NCBI GenBank assembly: GCA_030263275.1
Contig: SZOR01000010.1
Coordinates: 1-64,000, forward strand
Direction of reading: 5' to 3'
DNA: 64,000 nucleotides
Source: DSNY01 sp016861185
GTDB taxonomy: Bacteria; Pseudomonadota; Gammaproteobacteria; Burkholderiales; Burkholderiaceae_F
The position numbers were made by a program, and so were the translations under genes. The notes under the pieces were generated by a model. It searched no databases and had not been told where the DNA came from. It saw only the letters and a program-made list of their open reading frames with translations. Shown here piece after piece: positions 16,603 through 25,033 of the stretch. Within the stretch, counting starts at the first letter, position 1. The number at the start of each line of letters is the position of its first letter.

Positions 16603-16668
16603 ACACGGAGACACCGAGTGCACGGAGAAAAGCCTCTCGGCTCCCCGTTTCCTCCGTGTGCTCCGTGG
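16603..16668. repeat. Dispersed inverted-repeat element, copy B
   Basis: The left arm ACACGGAGACACCGAG at about 16603 and the right arm CTCCGTGTGCTCCGTG at about 16652 are inverted. This copy is adjacent to copy C, and together they fill the 220 bp between the TIGR04283 gene and the next upstream gene. Confidence 0.7.
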
Positions 16669-16700
16669 CGGAATCTCCGACTGCGAAGGCCGAAGGATTC

Positions 16701-16772
16701 ACCACAGAGACACCGAGAGCACAGAGAAAACCAAAGCGACGTCCTTCTCGGTGTTCTCGGTGTCTCGGTGTT
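16701..16772. repeat. Dispersed inverted-repeat element, copy C
   Basis: The left arm ACCACAGAGACACCGAGAGC (from 16701) is matched by a right arm ending near 16772 (CTCGGTGTCTCGGTG). The pair sits about 20 bases beyond the stop codon of the gene at 16793-17536. Confidence 0.75.
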
Positions 16773-16792
16773 CGAATCGGCCTCGTCCACCA

Positions 16793-17536
16793 TCACCGCA
16801 GTTTTCGCCGCTTCGGCGCGAGTTGCGGCCACTTCGCTTCGACAATCGCGAGCAGGTCGCGCGCGCCGAGCACGGTGACGCCGGACCGCGCGGTGCGGGC
16901 GGCTTCGACGATCGCGCGCGCGGCCGACTTGACCGAAAGCGCGCGCGCGTACGTCGGCAGCATGATGTCGGCGAGCGTGCGGCCGGCCGCGCGGACGAGC
17001 CCGGCGATCCAGCGTCCCGCGGGACGCGTGTCGTCGGCCGCGGTCGGTCTGACGATCAGCACCGACTCGAAACCCATGCGCGCCAGCTCGATCTCGTCGC
17101 TGCTGGCGATGGTCGCCGCGGCCGCGCTCATCTGCAGCAGCGCATCCAGCGGCGCGACGACGACGAGCCGGCGCGCGCCGCAGTCGCGCGCGATGCGCGC
17201 GGCTGCGAGCAGCTCGCCCGGCGCGAACGCGCGCAGCGGCGAGCCCGCCGGCACGAAGGTCTCGGGTCCCGCGAGGCAGACGTAGGCATCGTCGGCGATC
17301 ACCACGCCCTGGCCGACGACCCACGGGCGGAAGCGCGCGGCGGCCGAGCCGATCGGCTGCGTGACGCCGACGTGCACGAGCCGGTAGTCGCTCGACGCGA
17401 CCAACAGCGCGAGCAGCTCTTCGCCGAGCGCGCCCACCATGCCGAGCGCAAGCGCGGTGCGCGCGCCGTCGTCCGCGCGCACGTTGCGCACGCGGTCGGC
17501 GGCGACTGCGGATTCGAGCGACGGCGCATCCGACAT
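16793..17536 (-). CDS. Uncharacterised NAD-binding/epimerase-like protein
   Basis: The 247-residue soluble protein looks like a degenerate Rossmann (NAD-dependent epimerase or HTATIP2-like) protein. ALGMVGALGEELLALLVASS replaces the usual dinucleotide loop, CGARRLVVVAPLDALLQ follows near residue 120, and FESVLIVRPTAADDTRPAGR near residue 155 resembles the RP motif of atypical short-chain reductases. There is no catalytic YxxxK. It lies inside the ArsS cluster but is separated from the glycosyltransferases by repeats. The role is unknown; my family call is moderate. Confidence 0.55.
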   Translation of the reverse strand: MSDAPSLESAVAADRVRNVRADDGARTALALGMVGALGEELLALLVASSDYRLVHVGVTQPIGSAAARFRPWVVGQGVVIADDAYVCLAGPETFVPAGSPLRAFAPGELLAAARIARDCGARRLVVVAPLDALLQMSAAAATIASSDEIELARMGFESVLIVRPTAADDTRPAGRWIAGLVRAAGRTLADIMLPTYARALSVKSAARAIVEAARTARSGVTVLGARDLLAIVEAKWPQLAPKRRKLR

Positions 17537-17600
17537 GGCGGTGCGAGGTTAGCAGCCCGGCACGCCGCCTCGGCCGAAGGCCGACGGCGATCGGCCGACG

Positions 17601-18446
17601 TCACTTCGCGTCGTTCAATGACCAGTCGTATTCGACGAACCTGATCGGCGCACCCTTGGCGCGCAGCGCGGTGCGGTCGGCGTCGGTGTCGGCGAGCACG
17701 TCCGCGTAGCGCGCGCCGAGATCGGCGAGCGACGCGAAGCCCGGATAGCCGAGGAAGCTCTTGCCGCCCTTCTTGAAGTCGTCGGCGTACCAGTCGAAAA
17801 GCTGCGACAGCTCGAGCGTCCTGGTCTGCGGGTCGTAGCGGTTGCGCGTGCGGTCGGACAGGAAGCGCCGCATCAGGTCTTCGAGCTGTGCATCGAGCCG
17901 GTCCGCGGTGAACGCCTGCCGGCCGAGCATCGGGCAGCCGATCGACGCGCAGTTGACCGCCACGTGGACGCGCGGGTCGTCGAAGACGCCGGGCGCGCGC
18001 ATCGTTTCGTGCTCGATGCCGTCGAGGTGCTGCGCTTTGCCGAGCAGCGTGAAGAAGCGGTCTTTCCACGGATTGCCGAACACCAGGCCGAAGTCGCGGA
18101 TCGACTTCAGGTTCGGATAGCGCGTCAGGATCTTTTCGACCGTGAACGCGTTGTAGGCGTTGGCGAGAAAGGCGTACTGCTGCGGCTTGCTCCACTTCGC
18201 GTATTCGTCGGCACCGACCGCGGACAGCGACTTCAGATACGCCTGAAGCTGCACGCGGTCGGCGGCGAAGCCCTTGTAGTCGACGCGCGAGCTGTTGCCG
18301 TCGGGCGCGACACGGACGTGTTTCTGCAGCAGCGCGGTCCACGCCGCGTGCGTTTGATCGAACTGCGCGCGCGCGCCCGTCGCGACCAGCGCGAGCAGCG
18401 CGAAGATGAGAGCGAGCAGGGCGGCGAAGCGCGGGCGATGCGACAT
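17601..18446 (-). CDS. DUF547 family exported protein
   Basis: The 281-residue protein has a Sec signal (FAALLALIFALLALVATGAR then AQ) and a DUF547 domain. Landmarks are VDYKGFAADRVQLQAYL, YAFLANAYNAFTVEKIL near residue 95, VHVAVNCASIGCPML near residue 170, and LFDWYADDFKKGG near residue 240. The conserved Cys-x4-Cys and the NAYNA motif suggest a papain-like or other enzymatic fold, but no reaction is known. DUF547 proteins recur next to TVP38 and ArsS-type genes. It is 17 bp from the upstream YiiX-type gene, so cotranscription is likely. Confidence 0.88.
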   Translation of the reverse strand: MSHRPRFAALLALIFALLALVATGARAQFDQTHAAWTALLQKHVRVAPDGNSSRVDYKGFAADRVQLQAYLKSLSAVGADEYAKWSKPQQYAFLANAYNAFTVEKILTRYPNLKSIRDFGLVFGNPWKDRFFTLLGKAQHLDGIEHETMRAPGVFDDPRVHVAVNCASIGCPMLGRQAFTADRLDAQLEDLMRRFLSDRTRNRYDPQTRTLELSQLFDWYADDFKKGGKSFLGYPGFASLADLGARYADVLADTDADRTALRAKGAPIRFVEYDWSLNDAK

Positions 18447-18463
18447 TGGGGGTCTCCGTGGTT

Positions 18464-19291
18464 TCAGTGCGTGATCTGGCGGGCGGGTTCGGGCGCGGCG
18501 CTGCGCGCCGCCAGCGGCGCCGGCGTCGCCTCTTCGAGGTCCGCCCACAGCACGCGGCGGTAGTCGAAGCCGCGCTCGAGCGTCGGCTTGACGATGCGGA
18601 AGTACGGCGAGATGTCGAAGTCGCGCGGCGCGTACAGGCTGTGGTGGCGGATGTGCAGGTATTCGCGGTAGCAGTGGCTGCAGTGCGGATCGGCGAGCTT
18701 TTCGCGCGTGACTTCGGGCAGGATCGGATAGCGCACCGACTGGTACGCCTGCGCGATCAGCGTCGAGCAGATCGCGCGCGTCGGATCGCCGCTGCCGAGC
18801 GCGAGCAGACGCCTGCGGTACTGCGCCGGCACCGGCGGCGTGCGCAGCAGGTAGCGCGCCAGGTCGAGCACGTTGCGCAGGTCGTAGCGATGGCCGATGC
18901 GGTCGAGCGCGAAGCGGATCACGCGCTCGCGGTCCTCGTCGGTCAGCCCGACCGGGCGGCAGATGCGCGTGTGCAGCGTCGCGTAGGTCGACAGCGGAAC
19001 CGCGCGCACGCCGTGCTTCAGATCGGCTTCGATCAGCTCGGCCGGCTCGCCGTCGATCGGCGCCAGCTCGGGCCGCCGGCCGACGTACAGCGTCGCGTGC
19101 GACCAGGTCGACTGCGTCAGGTACTTGATCGCGACGCTGATGCGCGTATTGCCTTCGACCAGCAGCACGTCGCCCGGCTGCAGCGCCATGGCGAGCGCGT
19201 GCGGGTCGTTGGTCGTCGCGCTCCAGTCGCCGACCGGCCGCGTCAGGTAGTCGGCGAGCTTGCGGCCGATCCAGCGCGCGAGCGGGTTCAT
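18464..19291 (-). CDS. YiiX/YebB-like permuted papain-fold hydrolase, copy 1
   Basis: The 275-residue protein matches YiiX/YebB-like enzymes of the NlpC/P60 superfamily with circularly permuted cysteine peptidase or amidase domains. LQPGDVLLVEGNTRISVAIK begins the domain, STWSHATLYVG supplies the candidate catalytic His, and PTRAICSTLIAQAYQSVRYP (near residue 185) supplies the Cys. It has no signal peptide. It overlaps the upstream TVP38-reductase fusion gene by four bases (ATGA). A close paralogue is at 44461-45279. Substrates of the family are thought to be acyl chains or peptides. Confidence 0.85.
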   Translation of the reverse strand: MNPLARWIGRKLADYLTRPVGDWSATTNDPHALAMALQPGDVLLVEGNTRISVAIKYLTQSTWSHATLYVGRRPELAPIDGEPAELIEADLKHGVRAVPLSTYATLHTRICRPVGLTDEDRERVIRFALDRIGHRYDLRNVLDLARYLLRTPPVPAQYRRRLLALGSGDPTRAICSTLIAQAYQSVRYPILPEVTREKLADPHCSHCYREYLHIRHHSLYAPRDFDISPYFRIVKPTLERGFDYRRVLWADLEEATPAPLAARSAAPEPARQITH

Positions 19292-21519
19292 CGAAGCGAG
19301 TGCTTCGCCTCCGCGGCATAGGCGGGGCGCTTGTCCCTGAGCAGCGCGCCGATCTTGCCGAGGACCGCGCCGAAGCCGAACGCGCCGCGGCGCCATGCCT
19401 GGAATGCGGCCAGGAAGGCCCATTGGCCCTGCGTGACGGTCGCGCGCTTCCAGTTGCCGGCGGCGTACTTGTTCGCTTCGGCGAGCGTCGGGTAGATGTG
19501 GATCGTGCCGAGGATCTTGTTCATGCCGAGGCCGTGTTTCATCGCGAGCACGTATTCGGCGAGCAGGTCGCCAGCGTGCTCGCCGACGATCGTCGCGCCG
19601 AGGATCCGGTCGGTGCCGGGTTTGGTCAGCACCTTGACGAAGCCGTGCGCCTCGCCGTCGGCGATCGCGCGGTCGAGGTCGTCGATGCCATAGACCGTCA
19701 CCGTGTGCGGAATGTTCTGCGCTTTCGCCTCGGATTCGCTCAGCCCCACGCGCGCGACCTCGGGGTCGGTGAAGGTCGACCACGGGATCACGCGGTAGTC
19801 GGCCTTGAATCGGCGGAAGCTGCCGAACAGCGCGTTGACCGCCGCATACCACGCCTGATGGGACGCCGTGTGCGTGAACTGGAACGGCCCGGCGACATCG
19901 CCGCACGCGTAGATGTTCGGATAGATCGTCTGCAGATACTCGTCGGTTTCGACCGTGCGCGCCTTGGTCGTTCCGATGCCGAGTTCCTCGAGCCCGTAGC
20001 CCTCGGTGTTGGCCACCCGGCCGACGGCGACCAGCAGCGCGTCGAAGGGGATGCGCACGTCGCGCCCTTCGTGCTCGGCGATCAGGATCTTCTCGCCGCC
20101 TTCGACGGCGAAGCGCTTCGCCTTGTGGTTCACGAGCACGCGGATGCCTTCGGACTCGAAGCGTTTCTGCACGATCGCCGAGACCTCGGGATCCTCGCGG
20201 ATCAGCAGACGCGGCAGCATCTCGACCTGCGTCACCTGGCTGCCCAGACGCGCGAACGCCTGCGTCAGCTCGGAGCCGATCGGCCCGCCGCCCAGCACGA
20301 CCAGCCGCTTGGGCTGCTCGCGCAGCTTCCACACGGTGTCGGAGGTGAGATAGCCCACCTCCTCGATGCCTGGAATCGGCGGCACGAAAGGACGGGCGCC
20401 GGCGGCGATCACGATGTTCTTCGTCGCCAGCGTCTTTCTGCCATTGGGCGTGTCCACCTCGACCGTCCACGGCGAAGTGATCTTCGCGCTGCCCTCGATG
20501 CAATCCACGCCGAGCGCCGTGTAGCGCTCGACCGAATCGTGCGGCTCGACCGTCCTGACCACGCGCGCGACGCGCTCCATCACCTCGGCGAAGTCGAACT
20601 CGGCGCGCGCTTCGCGAATGCCGAACTCCTTGCTGCGCGCGATGTGCGACAGCAGCTTGGCCGAGCGGATCAGCGCCTTGCTCGGCACGCAGCCGGTGTT
20701 CAGGCAATCGCCGCCCATGCGGTGCTTCTCGACCAGCGCGACCTTCGCTTTCGTCGCCGCGGCAATGTACGCCGAGACGAGCCCCGCCGAGCCGGCGCCG
20801 ATCACGACCAGGTTGTAGTCGTACTGCGCCGGCCGCTTGTCCTTCCATTTCGCGTAGACGCGGCGCGACTTGATCGCGGCCAGCAGCCGCTTGGCGATCA
20901 GCGGGAAGATGCCCAGCAGCACGAACGCGACGATCAGGCCGGCCGAGATGCGGAACTGTCCGAGCTGCGTGCCCGCGTAGACGTAGACGATCGTTCCGGC
21001 GAGCATGCCGAGCTGGCTGACCCAGTAGAAGGTCCGCGCCCGGATCGGTGTCAGCGCCATCGCGAGGTTGATCAGCCAGAACGGGAAGATCGGCACCAGC
21101 CGCAGCGCGAAGAGGTAGAAGGCGCCTTCCTTCGCGACGCCGTCGTTCAAGGGCTTCAACCGCTCGCCGAACCTGCCCTGCACCCAGTCGCGCAGCAGGA
21201 AACGCGCGGCGAGGAAGGCGAGCGTGGCGCCGATACTCGACGCAAACGAGACGACGACCGTGCCGACGACCAGTCCGAAGATCGCGCCGCCGGCGAGCGT
21301 CATGATCGCCGCGCCGGGCAGCGAAAGCGCAGTGACCGCGATGTAGACGGCGAAGTAGATCGCGATCGTCTGCAGCGGATGCGCGGCGTAGTACGCGTCG
21401 ATCTTCGCTCGGCTCGCCTGGAAGAACTCGAGCGTCAGGTACTGCTTCAGGTCGAAGACGAAAAACGCCGCGATCGCCGCAACGATCACGGCGAGCAGCG
21501 CGAGCTTTTTCTTGTCCAT
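19288..21519 (-). CDS. Fusion of TVP38/TMEM64 membrane domain with a mercuric-reductase-like flavoprotein
   Basis: The 743-residue protein starts at the ATG at 21519. Residues 1-225 form a TVP38/DedA-like membrane domain with about six helices; SLPGAAIMTLAGGAIFGLVV and YLFALRLVPIFPFWLINLAM are its signatures. Residues 235-743 form a class I disulfide reductase: VVIGAGSAGLVSAYIAA, redox pair GGDCLNTGCVPSK, NAD motif VLGGGPIGSELTQAF, IYACGDVAG, and the catalytic HIYPTLAEANKY. The reductase thus acts at the cytoplasmic face of a transporter-like membrane domain. Its stop overlaps the start of the YiiX-type gene. This architecture is known in several phyla; its substrate is not. Confidence 0.9.
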   Translation of the reverse strand: MDKKKLALLAVIVAAIAAFFVFDLKQYLTLEFFQASRAKIDAYYAAHPLQTIAIYFAVYIAVTALSLPGAAIMTLAGGAIFGLVVGTVVVSFASSIGATLAFLAARFLLRDWVQGRFGERLKPLNDGVAKEGAFYLFALRLVPIFPFWLINLAMALTPIRARTFYWVSQLGMLAGTIVYVYAGTQLGQFRISAGLIVAFVLLGIFPLIAKRLLAAIKSRRVYAKWKDKRPAQYDYNLVVIGAGSAGLVSAYIAAATKAKVALVEKHRMGGDCLNTGCVPSKALIRSAKLLSHIARSKEFGIREARAEFDFAEVMERVARVVRTVEPHDSVERYTALGVDCIEGSAKITSPWTVEVDTPNGRKTLATKNIVIAAGARPFVPPIPGIEEVGYLTSDTVWKLREQPKRLVVLGGGPIGSELTQAFARLGSQVTQVEMLPRLLIREDPEVSAIVQKRFESEGIRVLVNHKAKRFAVEGGEKILIAEHEGRDVRIPFDALLVAVGRVANTEGYGLEELGIGTTKARTVETDEYLQTIYPNIYACGDVAGPFQFTHTASHQAWYAAVNALFGSFRRFKADYRVIPWSTFTDPEVARVGLSESEAKAQNIPHTVTVYGIDDLDRAIADGEAHGFVKVLTKPGTDRILGATIVGEHAGDLLAEYVLAMKHGLGMNKILGTIHIYPTLAEANKYAAGNWKRATVTQGQWAFLAAFQAWRRGAFGFGAVLGKIGALLRDKRPAYAAEAKHSLR

Positions 21520-21584
21520 CGGATCTCCCTGCGCGCCGGGGGCGGCGCGCGAACCGGGCAGTGGTCGACGCGTCGGCGTCGATC

Positions 21585-22610
21585 TTACGCAGTCGCGGGC
21601 CGGCAGATCGCCGCCGGCGCGCGGCCGAGCGCCTGGTCGATCGTGAATGCGGGTCCCTCGAGGATGCGGCGGCGGTACGAGACCGCTGCCGGCGAATCGG
21701 CCGGCCAGATCGCGTCGAAGCGCGCGAGCCACGCTGCGAGATCGAATTCGATCTTCAGCGCGTCGACGAAGCAGCCCGCGTCGAAAAGCCCGTACAGCCG
21801 CGTGCGTTCGAGCGCGCGCGGCAGGCCGCGCGTGGAGATGCGCGTCAGCACGCCGAAGCTCGTGCCGGCGAAATTGGCCATGCCGGCCGCGCCGTTGTTG
21901 ATCACGAAGCCGCGTTCGAAGGCCTTCAGCGCCGGCGCGCAGGTATGGCTGCACGCGTAACCGTCGACCGCGCCGAGTTCGAGCGCGCCGGCGAGCTGCG
22001 CCGCGCGCTCCTCGTCGTGCAGGCTGTCGTGCGCGAAGCGCCAGCCGGCGAGCGCCCAGGCGTCGCCGTGCACGACCGCGATGCGCGCCTCGCCGACCAG
22101 TGCGACCGCGTGCATCGGCAGCTCGCCGAGCAGCCGCCGCGAATGAAAGCCGCCTTCGCACAACGTGCGCGCGACCGCGCGCAGCCGCGCGAGGATCGCG
22201 TTGCTGCGCTCGACGTCGTCGTCGGGCACCGACTCGGGATACGCGCAGCCGCAGCCGGCGGTGCCGTCGTCGCTCGCGATTTCGGTTTCGACGTTGCCGC
22301 GCAGCGCGACCGTTCCGGGGGCGGCGACGACGCGCCGCTGGATCTCGGCGTACAGATCCGGCTCGGCGTCGAACCAGTGGAAGTCGCCGTTGAACACGCG
22401 CTTGGGCGGGACGACTTCGGTCGCCGCCATCGCGTCGATCGCATCGAGCGCGTACGGGTTGCCGTACAGGCCGCCGATTGCGTACAGCGTGTCGGTCGCG
22501 ATCTCGGGCGGCCGCGCGAACGCGCGCGGCGAGTAGCCGTAGTGCGGCGGGCAAAGCCGGCCGGCGGGTTCGGATTGCGGAGCGCGGATTGCGGAGTGCG
22601 CCGAGGTCAT
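21585..22610 (-). CDS. Metallophosphoesterase-like protein (TIGR04168-like)
   Basis: The 341-residue protein looks like a calcineurin-fold phosphoesterase in altered form. IGGLYGNPYALDAI is the D-x-H-G region, VFNGDFHWFDAE the GD motif, TVALRGNVETEI the GNHE region (here GNVE), and IAVVHGDAWALAGWRF the distal HGD motif. A GCGCAYPE Cys pair at about residue 115 is an addition. Proteins of this kind occur with ArsS as the TIGR04168 family, to my recollection. The start overlaps the symporter stop (ATGA), so it is in the same operon. The substrate could be a phosphosugar, an inference only. Confidence 0.72.
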   Translation of the reverse strand: MTSAHSAIRAPQSEPAGRLCPPHYGYSPRAFARPPEIATDTLYAIGGLYGNPYALDAIDAMAATEVVPPKRVFNGDFHWFDAEPDLYAEIQRRVVAAPGTVALRGNVETEIASDDGTAGCGCAYPESVPDDDVERSNAILARLRAVARTLCEGGFHSRRLLGELPMHAVALVGEARIAVVHGDAWALAGWRFAHDSLHDEERAAQLAGALELGAVDGYACSHTCAPALKAFERGFVINNGAAGMANFAGTSFGVLTRISTRGLPRALERTRLYGLFDAGCFVDALKIEFDLAAWLARFDAIWPADSPAAVSYRRRILEGPAFTIDQALGRAPAAICRPATA

Positions 22611-24022
22611 CAGCCGGCCCACTTGGGCGCGCGCACGAGCGCTGCCGCGCGGCGCAGCGCGACCGGCAGCAGGAAGCCTGCGGTGCATAGCGCCAAACCG
22701 TAAGCGTTGGCGCCGAGCAGCAGCGCGTACTTGCCGTTGCCGATCGCCCAGCTCTGCGGCAGCACGCCGGCCGCAAGCGCGAAGCCGATCGCGATGCCGG
22801 TCCAGAAGCTCAGGTGGAAACTCCACGGCGAGCGGTCGGCCCAGCGGTGCAGCAGGAACACCGGTGCGAGCCCCATCACCATCGTGCCGCTGACGGTTGT
22901 CGCCTTCAGGATGTCGGTGCCGGCGACCATCGGCAGGTTGCCGACGACGGCGATCGCGATCATCGCGAACATGCCGATGCGGATCGCGCGCGGCGCGTCG
23001 AGCGTATGCCCGGCCAGCAGCGGCAGCTCGCGGCCGACCGACTTGGCCACCGAAGAGAAGGTCGAGTCGAGCGTGGAGCCCGCTGCCGAGATCATCACGA
23101 CGCTCATCAGAAAGAGCGCGCCGAGTCCGAGCGCGCCGGCGACCGCCGCCGGCACGTTGTCGCCGGGCGCGATCCCCTCGAGCCGCGCGTGCACGCCGAC
23201 CAGGCTGAAGCCGAAGATGCAGACGAAGCCGAGCACGCCGGCGACGACGAAGGCGCGCAGCATTGCGCGCTCGCGCGTGATGAAGCCGCGGTCGGTCAGC
23301 ACGGGGTCGTGGAACGGATAACTCAGCACCTGCAGCGCAGCGACCAGGATCAGATCGACGCCGCCGCGCAGCGTGAACTCGCCGACCGAAAGCAGCGTGC
23401 CGGTGCCATGGCGCGGCAGCACGACGAGCAGCGCGAACGCGGCGAACACGACGAACAACGCGGCCTGGATCACGTCGGTGAAGATCGAGCTGCGCAGCCC
23501 GCCCTTCAGGCTGTAGAAGAGTGTGGCCGCGGTGAACAGCAGCGCGGCGCCGATGAACGCACCCGATCCCGCCGGACCGTAGTAGCCGCCGACGACGGCC
23601 GTGTTGCTCCACACTTCGTTGTACAGCCGGATCAGGATCGCCGCGCTGAAGGCGAGCGCGGCGAGCTTGCCGTACTTCGACGTGAGGAACTGCACCAGCC
23701 CCGTCGCCGCGTAGCGCGTGCGCAGCCGGTAGATCACGAAGCCGGCGAGCGGGATCGACAGCCAGTAGGTCGCGTAGGCGAGCCCGCCGACCACGCCGTG
23801 CGCGGCGCCCAGGTTCGCCGCGTTGGTGATCGACTTGGCGAAGATCCACGAGATGAAGATGCTCAGCATCAACGCCCATTCGCTCGCCGCGCGCCCCTGC
23901 TCGTCGGTGCCGGCGAAAAACGCCGACAACGTACGCGCCTGCGGCGACACCGCGTACATCCCCACGCCGTACAGGATCAGGAAACCCCAGAAGGCGAATC
24001 CGAAAAGAAGCTCGGTCTGCAT
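22610..24022 (-). CDS. Sodium:solute symporter (SSS family)
   Basis: The 470-residue membrane protein has about 13 helices, the usual number for the SSS family. Typical segments are WIFAKSITNAANLGAAHGVV near residue 60, LVQFLTSKYGKLAALAFSAA near residue 115, the NTAVVGGYYGPAG loop, and MSVVMISAAGSTLDSTFSSV near residue 310 (SSS signature region with sodium-site Ser/Thr). The substrate is not predictable. It lies between arsS (13 bp) and the phosphoesterase (overlap), so it may import a precursor or move the product of this pathway. Confidence 0.9.
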   Translation of the reverse strand: MQTELLFGFAFWGFLILYGVGMYAVSPQARTLSAFFAGTDEQGRAASEWALMLSIFISWIFAKSITNAANLGAAHGVVGGLAYATYWLSIPLAGFVIYRLRTRYAATGLVQFLTSKYGKLAALAFSAAILIRLYNEVWSNTAVVGGYYGPAGSGAFIGAALLFTAATLFYSLKGGLRSSIFTDVIQAALFVVFAAFALLVVLPRHGTGTLLSVGEFTLRGGVDLILVAALQVLSYPFHDPVLTDRGFITRERAMLRAFVVAGVLGFVCIFGFSLVGVHARLEGIAPGDNVPAAVAGALGLGALFLMSVVMISAAGSTLDSTFSSVAKSVGRELPLLAGHTLDAPRAIRIGMFAMIAIAVVGNLPMVAGTDILKATTVSGTMVMGLAPVFLLHRWADRSPWSFHLSFWTGIAIGFALAAGVLPQSWAIGNGKYALLLGANAYGLALCTAGFLLPVALRRAAALVRAPKWAG

Positions 24023-24035
24023 CGTCGCCTCCGCG

Positions 24036-25001
24036 TCAACCGAGAGCGCCGCCGCAGCTCGATCCCTGCCCGGCGGTGCAGCCGTAGCAATGGTCGGCGA
24101 CGACGATCGGGTTGTCGGTGAGGTCCAGTTCGAGCCAGTCCTCGAGGTGCAGCCGGCCGTGCCCCTTGCCGCCCTCGCGCAGCGGCAGGCCGAGCATCTG
24201 GTGGAAGTCGCAGTCGTACAGGAAACCCTGCCAGTCGACGGAGACGAGCGTGCGGCACATCACGTGCTCGACGTTCTCCGCGCGGTGCGCCGAGCGCAGC
24301 AGCGCCATGTAGTCGCGGAACTGACCCTTGCTGATCAGTGTGGAGCCGAAGCGCGCGATCGGCATGTTCGCCAGCGCGTACAGCCGTGTGAAGACGATGC
24401 CGAAGTGCTCGCCGAGCTGCTTGCGGTAGTCGGCTTCGAGCTTGCCCTGGTCCGGCGGCAGCGACGGCCCCTGCGGGTTGTAGACGAGCGAAAGCGGCAG
24501 CCGCTCGTCGCGGCCGTAGCCGAGCGCATTGAGCTTGCGCAAGGCGTGCACGCTCTTGTCGAAGACGCCCTTGCCGCGCTGGCGGTCGACGTTGTCTTCC
24601 AGATAGCAGGGCAGCGAGGCGACGATCTCGACCCCGTTCGCGACGAGAAACTCTGCGAGGTCCTCCTGCCCGGGCTCGAACAGGATCGTCAGATTGCAGC
24701 GGTCGATCACGTGGACGCCGCGCGTTCTTGCCTCGCGCACGAGGTCGCGGAAGTGCGGGTTGAGTTCCGGCGCGCCGCCCGTCAGGTCGAGCGTGCGGAT
24801 GTCCTTCGCGGTCAGCACGTCCAGCACGAGGTCGATCGTCGCGCGGCTCATCTGCTCGGTGCGGTTGGGCCCCGCGTTGACGTGGCAATGCACGCAGGTC
24901 TGGTTGCAGGTGTAGCCGAGGTTGACCTGCAGCGTTTCGACCGCGCGGCGGCGGATCGGCGGGAAGTCGGTGGCCTTCAGCAGCGGCAGGGTGGCGTGCA
25001 T
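24036..25001 (-). CDS. arsS: ArsS-type radical SAM protein (arsenosugar / rSAM-selenodomain, TIGR04167)
   Basis: The 321-residue protein has the radical SAM cluster motif C32-x3-C36-x2-C39 in LGYTCNQTCVHCHVNAGP, the GGAPELNPHF substrate region near residue 85, and a C-terminal Cys-rich DUF3641 domain ending CYGCTAGQGSSCGG. This layout is that of TIGR04167. ArsS is thought to add a 5-deoxyadenosyl group to dimethylated arsenic in arsenosugar synthesis; earlier naming tied the family to selenium because some members have selenocysteine in the tail. The ATG at 25001 has a GGAG upstream; a TTG eight codons earlier is less likely. No ArsM methyltransferase is in the window. Confidence 0.92.
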   Translation of the reverse strand: MHATLPLLKATDFPPIRRRAVETLQVNLGYTCNQTCVHCHVNAGPNRTEQMSRATIDLVLDVLTAKDIRTLDLTGGAPELNPHFRDLVREARTRGVHVIDRCNLTILFEPGQEDLAEFLVANGVEIVASLPCYLEDNVDRQRGKGVFDKSVHALRKLNALGYGRDERLPLSLVYNPQGPSLPPDQGKLEADYRKQLGEHFGIVFTRLYALANMPIARFGSTLISKGQFRDYMALLRSAHRAENVEHVMCRTLVSVDWQGFLYDCDFHQMLGLPLREGGKGHGRLHLEDWLELDLTDNPIVVADHCYGCTAGQGSSCGGALG

Positions 25002-25033
25002 CGAGAGGTTCTCCGGGTTCGACAACGAATCGT

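Noticed and set aside
19288..22776. 1162-codon open frame starting upstream of the TVP38 fusion
   Set aside because: The extra upstream part runs antisense-like through the phosphoesterase gene in another frame and is Arg-rich. The membrane domain begins cleanly at the ATG at 21519.
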